NCBI GenBank assembly: GCA_963601915.1
Contig: CAVCGL010000001.1
Span: 186,001 to 250,000, forward strand
DNA: 64,000 nucleotides
Direction: 5' to 3'
DNA from: Butyricicoccus_A sp963601915
Lineage (GTDB): Bacteria; Bacillota; Clostridia; Oscillospirales; Butyricicoccaceae
The notes under the pieces are model-generated. The model saw only the letters and a list, made by a program, of their open reading frames with translations, searched no databases and was not told where the DNA came from. Each line of letters begins with the position of its first letter. The stretch's first letter is position 1. This document shows, in pieces, positions 43,656 to 51,906 of this stretch. The translations under genes and the position numbers were made by a program.

Positions 43656-43706
43656 AAAAAAAACAGACACTGCCGTTCCGGATGACTCATACCAGTTCGA
43701 CAGTGC
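43656..43706 (-). terminator. Possible terminator of the DUF1275 gene
   Basis: On the minus strand CACTG with CAGTG and further imperfect pairing precede an eight-T run. Imperfect stem, so moderate support. Confidence 0.45.
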
Positions 43707-43745
43707 CTTTGATTGAGACGAAGACCAGAAAATAGAGCGTTTCGG

Positions 43746-44465
43746 TCAATTCTTTTCAGCAGCCTGTACGCACACAGCGGCAGGCATTTTTTTGCAAGTG
43801 GAGAGAGAGGATGCTTTTTCTACCTGTGCTTCCCAGTAAATTAAGACAGCAGAAACAGCAAGGGGGATGGCGCACAGCCAAACGCTTCGGATGCCGATAA
43901 ACGAATGAGTCAGCCAAGAGAAGGCTACACCCAGATGAAAACACAAGACGGTGCCGCCAAAGAACCAAGCCTTTTTGAGCTGCTTCTTTTCATGGGTAAT
44001 CGAGTATTCCGTCAGGGCGTTGGCAATCTGCCGACAGTTGTTCGTAGAGAAGATGCAGGAAGCATTGTAGCCGTAAGCACCGGGGAAAGAGTTCCACTGG
44101 AAGGACATAGCGAAAAAGATGGGATATAAACCAATAATCGCGTTCATATGTTCTGGCAGAAAACCGAGAATGATGACGGCGAGTGCCGTGACAGCCAGCG
44201 AATACGGATACAGCTTCTTATGGTATTTCTTGGACAGAATAATGGTTGATGCCGAGCCTGCGACATAGAGCAGAACGCCGACGATGCGGATGAGAACATC
44301 AAAAGGGTTCTGTCCCAATAAGCTGGTAACGATATAAATCATGTTGGATGTCAGGGCATTGCCGAAGAAGTCGTCGCGGCACAGCAGTGCATACACGCCC
44401 AAATATCCGCCTGTAATTGCCATGGAATGATGAATCCAGCAGGTGAGATCTTCACGTTCGATCAT
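43746..44465 (-). CDS. DUF1275 (YoaK-like) membrane protein
   Basis: A 239-residue protein with about six hydrophobic segments. The family's conserved start is seen as SMAITGGYLGVYALLCRDDFFGNALTSNMIYIVTSLL, followed by GVLLYVAGSASTIIL and a mid-protein FAMSFQWNSFPGAYGYNASCIFSTNNCRQI. Function of the family is unknown; membrane location is clear. The start at 44465 follows AAAGGAGTG, while the open frame extends 68 codons upstream through AT-rich DNA without support. Divergent from the amtB operon. Confidence 0.82.
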   Translation of the reverse strand: MIEREDLTCWIHHSMAITGGYLGVYALLCRDDFFGNALTSNMIYIVTSLLGQNPFDVLIRIVGVLLYVAGSASTIILSKKYHKKLYPYSLAVTALAVIILGFLPEHMNAIIGLYPIFFAMSFQWNSFPGAYGYNASCIFSTNNCRQIANALTEYSITHEKKQLKKAWFFGGTVLCFHLGVAFSWLTHSFIGIRSVWLCAIPLAVSAVLIYWEAQVEKASSLSTCKKMPAAVCVQAAEKN

Positions 44466-44634
44466 GTGACACACTCCTTTGGATGGATTTGTCTTCATTA
44501 TAAGACGAGATGATAGGAATGTAAATGGACAAAACAGCACATCTATCCGAGGATTTTGGGCATGATTCTGTGAATTATTGTGTAAGTCTGACGGGAAGGC
44601 GTTTGATAAAAAATGAATAATCGAAAAATAATAC

Positions 44635-44716
44635 TTGCATTTTCTTACAAGGCATGGTATTCTAAACAAGACGAAGGCGTCAGTGATCCAAAAAGGTCAC
44701 TGGCGCCTATTTTTTA
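44635..44716 (+). promoter_or_regulatory. amtB promoter with leader terminator and competing hairpin
   Basis: TTGCAT (44635-44640) and TATTCT (44658-44663), 17 apart, give a start near 44670. The leader then contains GGCGTCAGTGA (44676-44686) and TCACTGGCGCC (44697-44707), an 11-base stem followed by TATTTTTT, a clear intrinsic terminator before the coding region. A smaller hairpin GACG-AAGG-CGTC (44670-44681) uses the same first arm and would exclude the terminator. This arrangement suggests attenuation; the sensed signal is not evident. Confidence 0.65.
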
Positions 44717-44759
44717 TTTACGTGGTTCACAAAATGTAGTATGATAGGAGTGAAAACAA

Positions 44760-46001
44760 ATGATAGACACTGGCAGCACGGGATTTATGATGATTTGTTC
44801 GTCATATGTCTTTTTCATGACACCAGGCTTGGCGTTCTTTTATGGTGGCTTGTGCCGCAGAAAGAATGTCGTCAATACCATGATGTCTTCGATCTTTATT
44901 ATGGGTCTGGCATCGGTTCTCTGGGTAGCAATCGGCTATTCACTGGCATTTGGAGGCAATGTGGGAGGCGTTATCGGAACCTTCCAAAACGCCTTTTTGC
45001 AGGGCGTCGGTTGGGAGCCGGGTGCGTACTCCGATCAGATACCGGGATTGGTATTCGTTGCCTTTCAAATGATGTTTGCGATTATTACACCGGCATTGCT
45101 CACGGGCTCTGTCGTTGGTCGCATGAATTTCAAAGCACTGTTTTTGTTTATTATTTTGTGGTCGTTAATTGTCTATTATCCGCTGGCACATATGGTGTGG
45201 GGCGAAGGCGGCTTCTTGGCGGCAATCGGCTCGGTTGATTTTGCTGGCGGCAATGTCGTACATATCAGCTCCGGTGTTTCCGGTTTGGTACTGTCTCTGA
45301 TTCTCGGCAAGCGTTTGGGCAGTGAGCAGGGCAATTTCCTGCCGCACAACATTCCGTTTGTTGTCCTCGGCGCATCGCTGCTGTGGTTCGGCTGGTTTGG
45401 TTTCAATGCCGGCAGTGCACTGGAAGCGAATGGTCTGGCAGCTCATGCGTTCCTGACCACGAACACCTCTGCGGCAATGGCTATGCTGACATGGATGCTC
45501 ATTGATATGATTCGAGACGGCAAGCCGTCGTTGGTCGGCGCGTGCACAGGCGGTGTGCTGGGACTTGTTGCGATCACACCGGGCGCAGGTTTTGTTCCGC
45601 TGTGGGCTGCATTTATCATTGGCGGTTTGGTCAGCCCGATTTGCTACTTTGCCGTTTCGGTTATCAAAGCAAAATTCGGATATGATGATGCACTGGACGC
45701 CTTTGGCTGCCACGGCGTTGGCGGCATTTGGGGCGGCATTGCGACGGGCCTGTTTGCAAAGAGCTCGATCAATCCGGTGGCACAGTGGGATGGCTTGTTT
45801 TTTGGCGATTATCATCTGTTTGTCGCACAGCTTCTCAGCATTGTCATTACCATTGCGATTGCTATTGTCGGTACGCTGATCTGCGCAGGCGTTGTCAAGC
45901 TGATTGTTCCGCTGCGCGTCGATGAGCACGCAGAGCGCATTGGTATGGATGAAGCGATGCACGGCGAGCGCGCCTATCCGACCTTTACCGGTTTGGACTG
46001 A
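44760..46001 (+). CDS. amtB: Ammonium transporter
   Basis: A 413-residue membrane protein with eleven predicted helices, of the Amt family. The twin pore histidines are in GGNVVHISSGVSGLV and DAFGCHGVGGIWGG; FFYGGLCRRKNVVNTMM and LWFGWFGFNAGSALE are further signatures. It brings ammonium across the membrane. TAGGAGTG precedes the ATG at 44760. Followed by glnB 22 bases later, the usual pair, since PII plugs Amt when nitrogen is plentiful. Expression is probably also set by the leader terminator. Confidence 0.97.
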   Translation: MIDTGSTGFMMICSSYVFFMTPGLAFFYGGLCRRKNVVNTMMSSIFIMGLASVLWVAIGYSLAFGGNVGGVIGTFQNAFLQGVGWEPGAYSDQIPGLVFVAFQMMFAIITPALLTGSVVGRMNFKALFLFIILWSLIVYYPLAHMVWGEGGFLAAIGSVDFAGGNVVHISSGVSGLVLSLILGKRLGSEQGNFLPHNIPFVVLGASLLWFGWFGFNAGSALEANGLAAHAFLTTNTSAAMAMLTWMLIDMIRDGKPSLVGACTGGVLGLVAITPGAGFVPLWAAFIIGGLVSPICYFAVSVIKAKFGYDDALDAFGCHGVGGIWGGIATGLFAKSSINPVAQWDGLFFGDYHLFVAQLLSIVITIAIAIVGTLICAGVVKLIVPLRVDEHAERIGMDEAMHGERAYPTFTGLD

Positions 46002-46023
46002 TTGTTTGGGAGGAAACTGTTGT

Positions 46024-46368
46024 ATGATTAAAATTGAAGCCATTGTCCGGCCGGAAAAGCTGGAAGATGTCAAGGACGCATTGGCAATGATCAATGTTCA
46101 TGGTATCACGTTATATCAGGTCATGGGCTGCGGCGCACAGAAGGGCGGCACAAAAAATGTCCGCGGTCATGCCGTACAGGTCAACTTGATTCCGAAGATT
46201 AAGTTTGAAATTGTCGTTTCCGATGAGGAATGGGCGCGCATTACGATTGATGCGATCTGCAATGCGGCGTACACCGGTGAAATCGGTGATGGTAAGATCT
46301 TTAGCTATGATCTGGACAACGCCGTGCGCATCCGCACCCGTGAAATTGGACTGGCAGCATTGAACTGA
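46024..46368 (+). CDS. glnB: Nitrogen regulatory protein P-II
   Basis: A 114-residue PII protein: MIKIEAIVRPEKLEDVKDAL, the T-loop region GCGAQKGGTKNVRGHAVQVNLIPKIKFEIVV, and GEIGDGKIFSYDLDNAVRIRTREIG as the ATP-binding B and C loops. The T-loop lacks the Tyr that is uridylylated in enterobacterial GlnB (RGxEY type), so control is probably by direct ADP/ATP/2-oxoglutarate binding. The ATG at 46024 follows GGGAGG. It pairs with amtB and most likely controls that channel (GlnK-like role). Confidence 0.95.
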   Translation: MIKIEAIVRPEKLEDVKDALAMINVHGITLYQVMGCGAQKGGTKNVRGHAVQVNLIPKIKFEIVVSDEEWARITIDAICNAAYTGEIGDGKIFSYDLDNAVRIRTREIGLAALN

Positions 46369-46374
46369 GTGGTA

Positions 46375-46409
46375 AAAATCCTTCTCGCGCACAGCGAGAA
46401 GGATTTTTT
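46375..46409 (+). terminator. Terminator after glnB
   Basis: AAAATCCTTCTCGC and GCGAGAAGGATTTT around GCACA, followed by TT. Confidence 0.9.
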
Positions 46410-46411
46410 GG

Positions 46412-46440
46412 TTGCATCTGGTTTGGACATGCGGTATACT
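46412..46440 (+). promoter_or_regulatory. Promoter of the yjdF transcript
   Basis: TTGCAT (46412-46417) and TATACT (46435-46440) with a 17-base spacer; the spacer ends TGCGG as in the promoter at 47034. Confidence 0.75.
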
Positions 46441-46507
46441 GAAAATATACATATTTATTATCATAACAGCAAAGATAAAAACGCAATGTATACTGTTTTG
46501 TATACTA

Positions 46508-46600
46508 GAGCCGGTAGGTAGCCCGGCCGTCACAGAACACCTGTGGTAAGTAACCTGCCCCTCCGGGTTGTCCGTTCTTTGCTCAGCAATCGTGTAGGAG
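46508..46600 (+). ncRNA. yjdF-motif riboswitch (azaaromatic-sensing)
   Basis: The leader before yjdF begins GAGCCGGTAGGTAGCCCGGCC and continues to GTAACCTGCCCCTCCGGG. GGTAGGT (46513-46519) can pair with AACCTGCC (46552-46559), and GCCGG with CCGGC closes a small helix. The GGTAGGTAGCCCGGCC segment and its place immediately upstream of a YjdF protein match the yjdF motif as I recall it. The ribosome site AGGAGGG at 46595 is close to its 3' end, which fits translational control. Confidence 0.7.
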
Positions 46601-46608
46601 GGATTGTC

Positions 46609-47025
46609 ATGAGCAAAGTGAGCGGCAAATTAACCGTGTATTTTGAGAAACCATTTTGGGTAGGTGTTTTTGAACGAATAGAAGACGGAAAACTATCCGC
46701 GGCGAAAGTGACCTTCGGTGCAGAACCGAAAGATTATGAGGTATATGCGTTTCTGTTAAAATACTATGAGAATTTGCGGTTTAGCCCGGCTGTGGCAGCA
46801 AGTGCAATGGAAAGAAAGAAAAATCCAAAGCGACTTCAGCGTGAAGCGAAAAAACAAGTACAGCCTATTGGAATTGAGACAAAATCCCGGCAGGCGCTGA
46901 AGCTGCAGCAGGAAGAGAACAAACAGGAACGAAAAGTCAAACGGCGAGAGCTGCGGCAAGCGGAAGCGGAGCGGATGTTTCAGCTGCGTCAGCAGAAGAA
47001 ACGAGAAAAACACCGCGGCAGATGA
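46609..47025 (+). CDS. yjdF: YjdF family protein (DUF2992)
   Basis: A 138-residue protein. The N-terminal half SGKLTVYFEKPFWVGVFERIEDGKLSAAKVTFGAEPKDYEVYAFLL and the YENLRFSP motif are diagnostic of DUF2992. The C-terminal half is a long basic helix rich in Lys, Arg, Gln and Glu (about 75-138), possibly nucleic-acid binding. The molecular function is unknown; expression in other Firmicutes is tied to the yjdF riboswitch, which answers to toxic azaaromatic compounds. The ATG at 46609 follows AGGAGGG. Confidence 0.92.
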   Translation: MSKVSGKLTVYFEKPFWVGVFERIEDGKLSAAKVTFGAEPKDYEVYAFLLKYYENLRFSPAVAASAMERKKNPKRLQREAKKQVQPIGIETKSRQALKLQQEENKQERKVKRRELRQAEAERMFQLRQQKKREKHRGR

Positions 47026-47033
47026 GTTTTTTA

Positions 47034-47062
47034 TTGCATCGCGGATTCTCGTGCGGTATACT
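47034..47062 (+). promoter_or_regulatory. Promoter of the thioesterase gene
   Basis: TTGCAT (47034-47039) and TATACT (47057-47062), 17 apart, with the same TGCGG before the -10 box as the yjdF promoter. Confidence 0.75.
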
Positions 47063-47116
47063 AAAGCAAGAAATTGTTCTTATCTAACTAGAGACAGAAA
47101 GGGAAGGTACATTATA

Positions 47117-47497
47117 ATGGAAGTCGGAATTTGCGGCAAGCAGACGATTACGGTTACAGAGGCAATGACGGCAAAGGCAATGGGCAGCGGCGAGCTGCCG
47201 GTATATGCAACGCCGAGCATGATTGCGCTGATGGAAAACACGGCATATACCAGCGTTGCTGGCGAGCTGGAAGAGGGACAGGGCACCGTCGGAACACTGA
47301 TGAATGTCAAGCATTTGGCAGCATCTCCGGTCGGCATGGAAGTGACCTGCGAGACCAAGCTGGTTGAGGTAGACCGCAAGCGTTTGGTGTTTGAAGTGAA
47401 GGCTTTTGACAAGGGCGGCTGCATTGGTGAAGGAATTCATGAGCGATTCATCATCACAAACGAAAAATTTTTGAGCAAGGCACAGAGCAAGCTTTGA
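47117..47497 (+). CDS. Hotdog-fold thioesterase (FlK-like)
   Basis: A 126-residue acyl-CoA thioesterase-type protein. The core is YATPSMIALMENTAYTSVAGELEEGQGTVGTLMNVKHLAASPVGMEVTCETKLVEVDRKRLVFEVKAFDKGGCIGEGIHERFIIT. The family includes fluoroacetyl-CoA thioesterase FlK; Thr/Glu/His residues are present in PSMIALMENTA and MNVKHLAASP. The true substrate is unknown. The start at 47117 is the first ATG with an AAGG site in front. Single gene with its own promoter and terminator. Confidence 0.88.
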   Translation: MEVGICGKQTITVTEAMTAKAMGSGELPVYATPSMIALMENTAYTSVAGELEEGQGTVGTLMNVKHLAASPVGMEVTCETKLVEVDRKRLVFEVKAFDKGGCIGEGIHERFIITNEKFLSKAQSKL

Positions 47498-47520
47498 TGC
47501 CTGTAGTAGCCTGATTGGTG

Positions 47521-47564
47521 AAAATGGTGCGATTTTTTAACAAAATCGCACCATTTTTTTTCGT
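47521..47564. terminator. Terminator after the thioesterase gene
   Basis: AAAATGGTGCGATTTT and AAAATCGCACCATTTT around TTAAC, a 16-base perfect stem, then a T run. Confidence 0.92.
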
Positions 47565-47764
47565 TCTCCCGATAGAATTCCGCAAGAGAACGATTGAACA
47601 ATGCAGCAGAATAGATTATAATGATATGCATGAGTGAAGCTGCGAACATTCAAAACATGCTTTTTTTTATCATAGAGGCAGGATGGCAGCGGAATGCATC
47701 AAAAGACTTCCTGCGCACTTCACGCTGGTGCGGGAAGAAACAGGCAGCGAAAGGAGCTACAAAA

Positions 47765-50059
47765 ATGGTCAAATTATATGACGGCGGCGTATATCTGGTC
47801 GGCGGCAAGCAGATTGTCGAAGAAAAAGATGCTGCTAAAGTACAAGAACTGACCGGTCAGGCAGCAAACAAGGCAGAAGCGAAAAAGGGCACGATTGCGT
47901 ATTCTATTCTTTCGGCTCACAATGTATCGGATAACATGGATAAGCTGCGCATCAAGTTCGATGCCATGACATCTCATGACATTACATTTGTCGGCATCGT
48001 GCAGACAGCGAAGGCTTCCGGCATGGAGCGTTTTCCGCTTCCGTATGTGCTGACCAACTGTCACAACTCCCTGTGTGCTGTCGGCGGCACCATCAATGAA
48101 GATGACCATGTCTTTGGTCTGTCCGCTGCAAAGAAGTACGGCGGCATCTATGTTCCGCCGCACATGGCAGTCATTCATCAGTATATGCGCGAGACCATGG
48201 CGGGCTGCGGTCGCATGATTCTCGGCTCTGACTCCCATACTCGCTATGGTGCACTGGGTACAATGGCGGTCGGCGAAGGCGGCGGCGAGCTGGTAAAGCA
48301 GCTGCTGTGCGATACGTATGACATTGCTTATCCGGGCGTTGTTGCTATTTATCTGGACGGCAAGCCGCAGCCGGGTGTCGGCCCGCAGGATATTGCGCTG
48401 GCAATTATCGGCGCCGTATTTAAGAATGGTTATGTCAAGAACAAGGTCATGGAATTTGTTGGCCCTGGCGTTGCTTCGATGCGCACGGATTATCGAAACG
48501 GTGTCGATGTTATGACGACAGAGACCACATGTCTTTCTTCGATCTGGCGTACAGATGAGGACACCAAGCAGTTCCTCACCATGCATGGCAGACCGGATGC
48601 ATGTAAGGAACTGAATCCGGCAGATGTTGCGTATTATGATGGCATGGTTTATGTGGATCTGAGCACCGTAAAGCCGATGATTGCTCTGCCGTTCCATCCG
48701 TCTCATACCTATGAAATTGATGAGCTGAATGCAAACCTCGGAGATATTCTGCGCGAGGTAGAGAAAACAGAGCATCTGATTGCAGACAATCCGCAGCTTG
48801 GTTTCAGCCTGACAGATAAAATCGTTGATGGCAAGCTGCACGTACAGCAGGGCATCATTGCGGGCTGTGCAGGCGGTACCTATTCCAATATCATGGAAGC
48901 GGCACATATTCTGCGCAATGCTCATCTGGGTCAGGATGAATTTACACTGTCTGTTTATCCGTCTTCCATTCCAGTTTATATGGATCTGGTCAAGAAGGGT
49001 GCCTTTACCGAGCTGCTGGCTGCTGGCGCAGTAATTAAGACGGCATTCTGCGGTCCGTGCTTTGGTGCAGGCGACACGCCGGCAAACAATGCACTGAGCA
49101 TTCGCCATACCACCAGAAACTTCCCGAACCGCGAAGGCTCTAAGCCGGGCAATGGTCAGCTGTCCGCAGTTGCTCTGATGGACGCGCGTTCTATTGCAGC
49201 TTCCGCAGCAAATGGCGGCGTTCTGACACCGGCAACCGACTTTGCAGATAATTATGTGGTACCGGAATATGAATATGATGATTCCTCTTACCGTGCTCGC
49301 GTATATCAGGGCTACAATGCACCGGTTGACGGCGCAGAGCTGGTATACGGCCCGAACATCAAGGATTGGCCGGAAATGAGCCCGCTGGCAGACAACATTC
49401 TGCTCAAGGTCTGCACTAAGATTATGGACGATGTGACCACGACAGACGAACTGATTCCGTCCGGCGAGACATCCTCGTATCGTTCGAATCCGCTGGGTCT
49501 GGCAGAATTTACGCTGTCTCGCCGTGATCCGGAATATGTTGGCAGATCCAAGGCTGTTGACAAGCTGGAGAAGGCTCGCGTAGCGGGCAAGGATCCGGCA
49601 GCATTGGAGCCGGAGCTGTCCAAGATCTATGCACAGATTCAGGAGATTGATCCGTCTATGGTACCGGCAGAAACTGAAATCGGCAGCATGATTTACTGCG
49701 TCAAGCCGGGTGATGGCTCTGCTCGTGAGCAGGCGGCTTCTTGCCAGCGCGTGATTGGCGGTCTGGCCAATATTTGCCGTGAGTATGCAACCAAGCGGTA
49801 TCGTTCCAATGTCATGAACTGGGGTATGCTTCCGTTCCAGATGAAGGAGGAGCCGAACTTTGAGATTGGCGACTACATCTATATTCCGAACGCAAAGGCT
49901 GCACTGGATGGCGATATGAACGACATCAAGGCGTATGTGCTGGGCGATACGGTAAAGGAAATTTCGCTGTACATTGCAGACATGACCGAAGACGAAAAGA
50001 AGATCGTCAAGGCTGGCTGCCTGATTAACTACAATCGCAACCGAAACAAGAACAAGTAA
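47765..50059 (+). CDS. Aconitase-family hydratase (YbhJ-like)
   Basis: A 764-residue protein of the aconitase superfamily. Four-iron cluster ligands are expected at TETTCLSSIW and AFCGPCFGAGDTPANNALSIRHTTRNFPNREG, and IIAGCAGGTYSN is a further conserved stretch. ILGSDSHTRYGALGTMAVGEGGGEL and NWGMLPF match the substrate-binding parts. Length is near aconitase A-like YbhJ (about 750), but it differs from true AcnA in the first cluster region, so the substrate is uncertain; citrate/isocitrate or another hydroxyacid is possible. The start at 47765 follows GAAAGGAGC. No other TCA genes adjoin it. Confidence 0.85.
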   Translation: MVKLYDGGVYLVGGKQIVEEKDAAKVQELTGQAANKAEAKKGTIAYSILSAHNVSDNMDKLRIKFDAMTSHDITFVGIVQTAKASGMERFPLPYVLTNCHNSLCAVGGTINEDDHVFGLSAAKKYGGIYVPPHMAVIHQYMRETMAGCGRMILGSDSHTRYGALGTMAVGEGGGELVKQLLCDTYDIAYPGVVAIYLDGKPQPGVGPQDIALAIIGAVFKNGYVKNKVMEFVGPGVASMRTDYRNGVDVMTTETTCLSSIWRTDEDTKQFLTMHGRPDACKELNPADVAYYDGMVYVDLSTVKPMIALPFHPSHTYEIDELNANLGDILREVEKTEHLIADNPQLGFSLTDKIVDGKLHVQQGIIAGCAGGTYSNIMEAAHILRNAHLGQDEFTLSVYPSSIPVYMDLVKKGAFTELLAAGAVIKTAFCGPCFGAGDTPANNALSIRHTTRNFPNREGSKPGNGQLSAVALMDARSIAASAANGGVLTPATDFADNYVVPEYEYDDSSYRARVYQGYNAPVDGAELVYGPNIKDWPEMSPLADNILLKVCTKIMDDVTTTDELIPSGETSSYRSNPLGLAEFTLSRRDPEYVGRSKAVDKLEKARVAGKDPAALEPELSKIYAQIQEIDPSMVPAETEIGSMIYCVKPGDGSAREQAASCQRVIGGLANICREYATKRYRSNVMNWGMLPFQMKEEPNFEIGDYIYIPNAKAALDGDMNDIKAYVLGDTVKEISLYIADMTEDEKKIVKAGCLINYNRNRNKNK

Positions 50060-50075
50060 TTTGTCGTGACGATAA

Positions 50076-50108
50076 AAAGAGGGTTTTCCCATCGGGAAGG
50101 CCCTCTTT
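50076..50108. terminator. Terminator between the hydratase and esterase genes
   Basis: AAAGAGGG and CCCTCTTT with inner TTTTCCC/GGGAA pairing; shared by convergent genes. Confidence 0.85.
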
Positions 50109-50114
50109 AATCGT

Positions 50115-51029
50115 TTATAGTTGTCGTGTAAAAAAGTCTGCAATCAACTGCTTGGTACTGTCTTGAAAAAATTCTCGTGTGCCGTGTCCGGCACCAGTGA
50201 CTTCGTAAAATTCCGCCCGATTTTCCATGCCTGCGGATACAATGGCGTCGTAAAAATCCTCACTGATTTTCAATGGGACAATAGGATCTTGATCTCCGTG
50301 GAAAATGGCGATGGGGCACATGGAACGGTTAATATAGTGAATCGGACTTGCCTCGTATGCTCGTTTAGGTAAGGTTTCTTCGGAGCCGCCGAGCAAGGCA
50401 CCTTCGTGGCTCTTTTTGATGCTGCTCCAACGGCTGCATCCGCTGTTTACTTCTGCGGTTGTTTTTTGCAGCAGCTGGGACAAATCCACAGGGCCGAACA
50501 AATCACAGCACGCCTGAATGTCGGAGGAGTAATTGCTCCATTCATCGGATTCTCCCAAATCATTGTTCATGGCGACCATTGAGGCGAGATAACCGCCTGC
50601 CGAACGGCCAATCATGCCGATGCGATTTGGGTCAATGTGATACTGCTCGGCGTGAGCGCGCAGAAATCGCACGGCTGCCTTTACATCAATCAGCTGTGCC
50701 GGATAATGTGCCTGCGCGCTGCTGCGGTAATACATGGATACGAGCGCGAAGCCGCGTTCCGCGAGAAACTGCATTTCTGCGATGCTTTGATTTTTGTCTG
50801 TGCCGCGCCATGCGCCGCCGGGTACCCAGATGATTGCGGGAAGAGGCTCGGACGGAGCGTCTGTAGTCGTGCCGGAGGCCAGACGCATTTCCTGATTGCC
50901 GTAGTGCAGCAGGATAGATAATTTCAGATCTAAAATCGAACCATCCGGCTGCTTGGCGTGAGAATATACAATGTTATCCAGCAGGGTGAGTGTGCTGCGC
51001 TGAATATGCGGATGAATGACGGTTTTCAT
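50115..51029 (-). CDS. Alpha/beta hydrolase (carboxylesterase-like)
   Basis: A 304-residue hydrolase. The oxyanion motif is IWVPGGAW (an HGG variant), the nucleophile is in IGRSAGGYLASMVA, the acid in FHGDQDPIVPL and the His in GAGHGTREFF. It resembles the BD-FAE/lipase-like esterases active on short acyl or feruloyl esters. No signal peptide after the start at 51029, which follows AGAAGGAAG; the frame extends 37 codons upstream as AT-rich unsupported sequence. Cytoplasmic esterase, substrate unknown. Confidence 0.88.
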   Translation of the reverse strand: MKTVIHPHIQRSTLTLLDNIVYSHAKQPDGSILDLKLSILLHYGNQEMRLASGTTTDAPSEPLPAIIWVPGGAWRGTDKNQSIAEMQFLAERGFALVSMYYRSSAQAHYPAQLIDVKAAVRFLRAHAEQYHIDPNRIGMIGRSAGGYLASMVAMNNDLGESDEWSNYSSDIQACCDLFGPVDLSQLLQKTTAEVNSGCSRWSSIKKSHEGALLGGSEETLPKRAYEASPIHYINRSMCPIAIFHGDQDPIVPLKISEDFYDAIVSAGMENRAEFYEVTGAGHGTREFFQDSTKQLIADFFTRQL

Positions 51030-51166
51030 ATGTATAAACTTCCTTCTTTTTTGTTCGTTATCTATGATAATATGTGAGTGATGCGTTGTCAAAGAAAAGA
51101 TTCGCTTGAAAAATAGAACAATTATCGGTAAAATAAACATAAGCTAATGGAAAAGGAACGAGAGCC

Positions 51167-51691
51167 ATGGAAATCCTAGATGTATATGATATGCACCGCG
51201 TGCCGACGGGACGTACCTTTGTGCGCGGCACCAAACCGGAAAATGGATATTATCTGGTGGCGCAGGTCATTATCTTTAATACCAAGGGACAGATGCTGAT
51301 TCAGCAGCGACAGGCAAATAAAGTGGGCTGGCCAAACCGGTGGGACGTATCCGCGGGCGGCAGTGTGCAGGCGGGAGAGACGAGCCAGCAGGCTGCGCAT
51401 CGGGAATTGCAGGAAGAACTGGGATTGTCCGTAGATTTTACCGACGTCCGCCCGCATGTGTGCTCGACGTTTGCCGAAGGCTTTACCGATATGTATATCG
51501 TCAACCGCGATGTCGATATATCTCAGCTTACTCTGCAAAAAGAAGAAGTGCAGACGGTACGCTGGGCGGGAAGAGAAGATGTCCTTCAAATGATTGAAGA
51601 AGGCAAATTTATCCCGTATTATGCGGGCTGGATTGCGTATTTGTTTGACACGCATAAACAATACGGCAGCTTTCGCCGCACGGGGTATTGA
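51167..51691 (+). CDS. Nudix hydrolase
   Basis: A 174-residue Nudix protein. The box is GGSVQAGETSQQAAHRELQEELG (the GX5EX7REUXEEXGU pattern) at about residues 64-86. The N-terminal MEILDVYDMHRVPTGRTFVRG and the placement resemble IPP isomerase-like/YfcD-type Nudix proteins that act on unknown diphosphates. A single gene, probably independent of the sulfur operon that has its own promoter downstream. Confidence 0.9.
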   Translation: MEILDVYDMHRVPTGRTFVRGTKPENGYYLVAQVIIFNTKGQMLIQQRQANKVGWPNRWDVSAGGSVQAGETSQQAAHRELQEELGLSVDFTDVRPHVCSTFAEGFTDMYIVNRDVDISQLTLQKEEVQTVRWAGREDVLQMIEEGKFIPYYAGWIAYLFDTHKQYGSFRRTGY

Positions 51692-51752
51692 CAGGGAAAG
51701 ATCCTCTTTTCCTAATATCATATAAATTTTGTAGGAATTTAGGAAAAAGGGC

Positions 51753-51781
51753 TTGACACTGGGCAACAAACATGCTATTCT
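51753..51781 (+). promoter_or_regulatory. Promoter of the cysteine/sulfur unit
   Basis: TTGACA (51753-51758) and TATTCT (51776-51781) with a 17-base spacer; start expected near 51788. Confidence 0.8.
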
Positions 51782-51801
51782 ATACTCAGTTAAACGAAAA
51801 G

Positions 51802-51822
51802 CCTACTTACACAGTAGGTTTT
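51802..51822 (+). promoter_or_regulatory. Small hairpin at the start of the sulfur leader
   Basis: CCTACT (51802-51807) and AGTAGG (51813-51818) around TACAC, followed by TTTT. Near the 5' end of the transcript; may protect the RNA or act as a weak early terminator. Confidence 0.45.
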
Positions 51823-51843
51823 ATGGGAAAGAGGAGGAGCGAC

Positions 51844-51906
51844 ATGAAATATCGTATCTTCATCACGAAAGAATACACCTTCTACGGACGAATGTGTTGT
51901 TGTTGA
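51844..51906 (+). CDS. Poly-cysteine leader peptide
   Basis: Twenty codons, MKYRIFITKEYTFYGRMCCC, with a strong ribosome site GAGGAGG seven bases before the ATG. The last three sense codons are TGT TGT TGT directly before TGA. It stands between a good promoter and the genes for O-acetylhomoserine sulfhydrylase and cysteine synthase. Leader peptides with runs of the regulated amino acid before a stop are the hallmark of translation-coupled attenuation (trp, his, leu operons; poly-Cys leaders are known in mycobacteria). Ribosomes short of Cys-tRNA would stall at 51895-51903. I know of no described clostridial example, but could not search. Confidence 0.8.
   Translation: MKYRIFITKEYTFYGRMCCC

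Noticed and set aside
47774..50143. 789-codon minus-strand frame opposite the hydratase
   Set aside because: Antisense shadow; the forward frame carries aconitase-family motifs and a good ribosome site.
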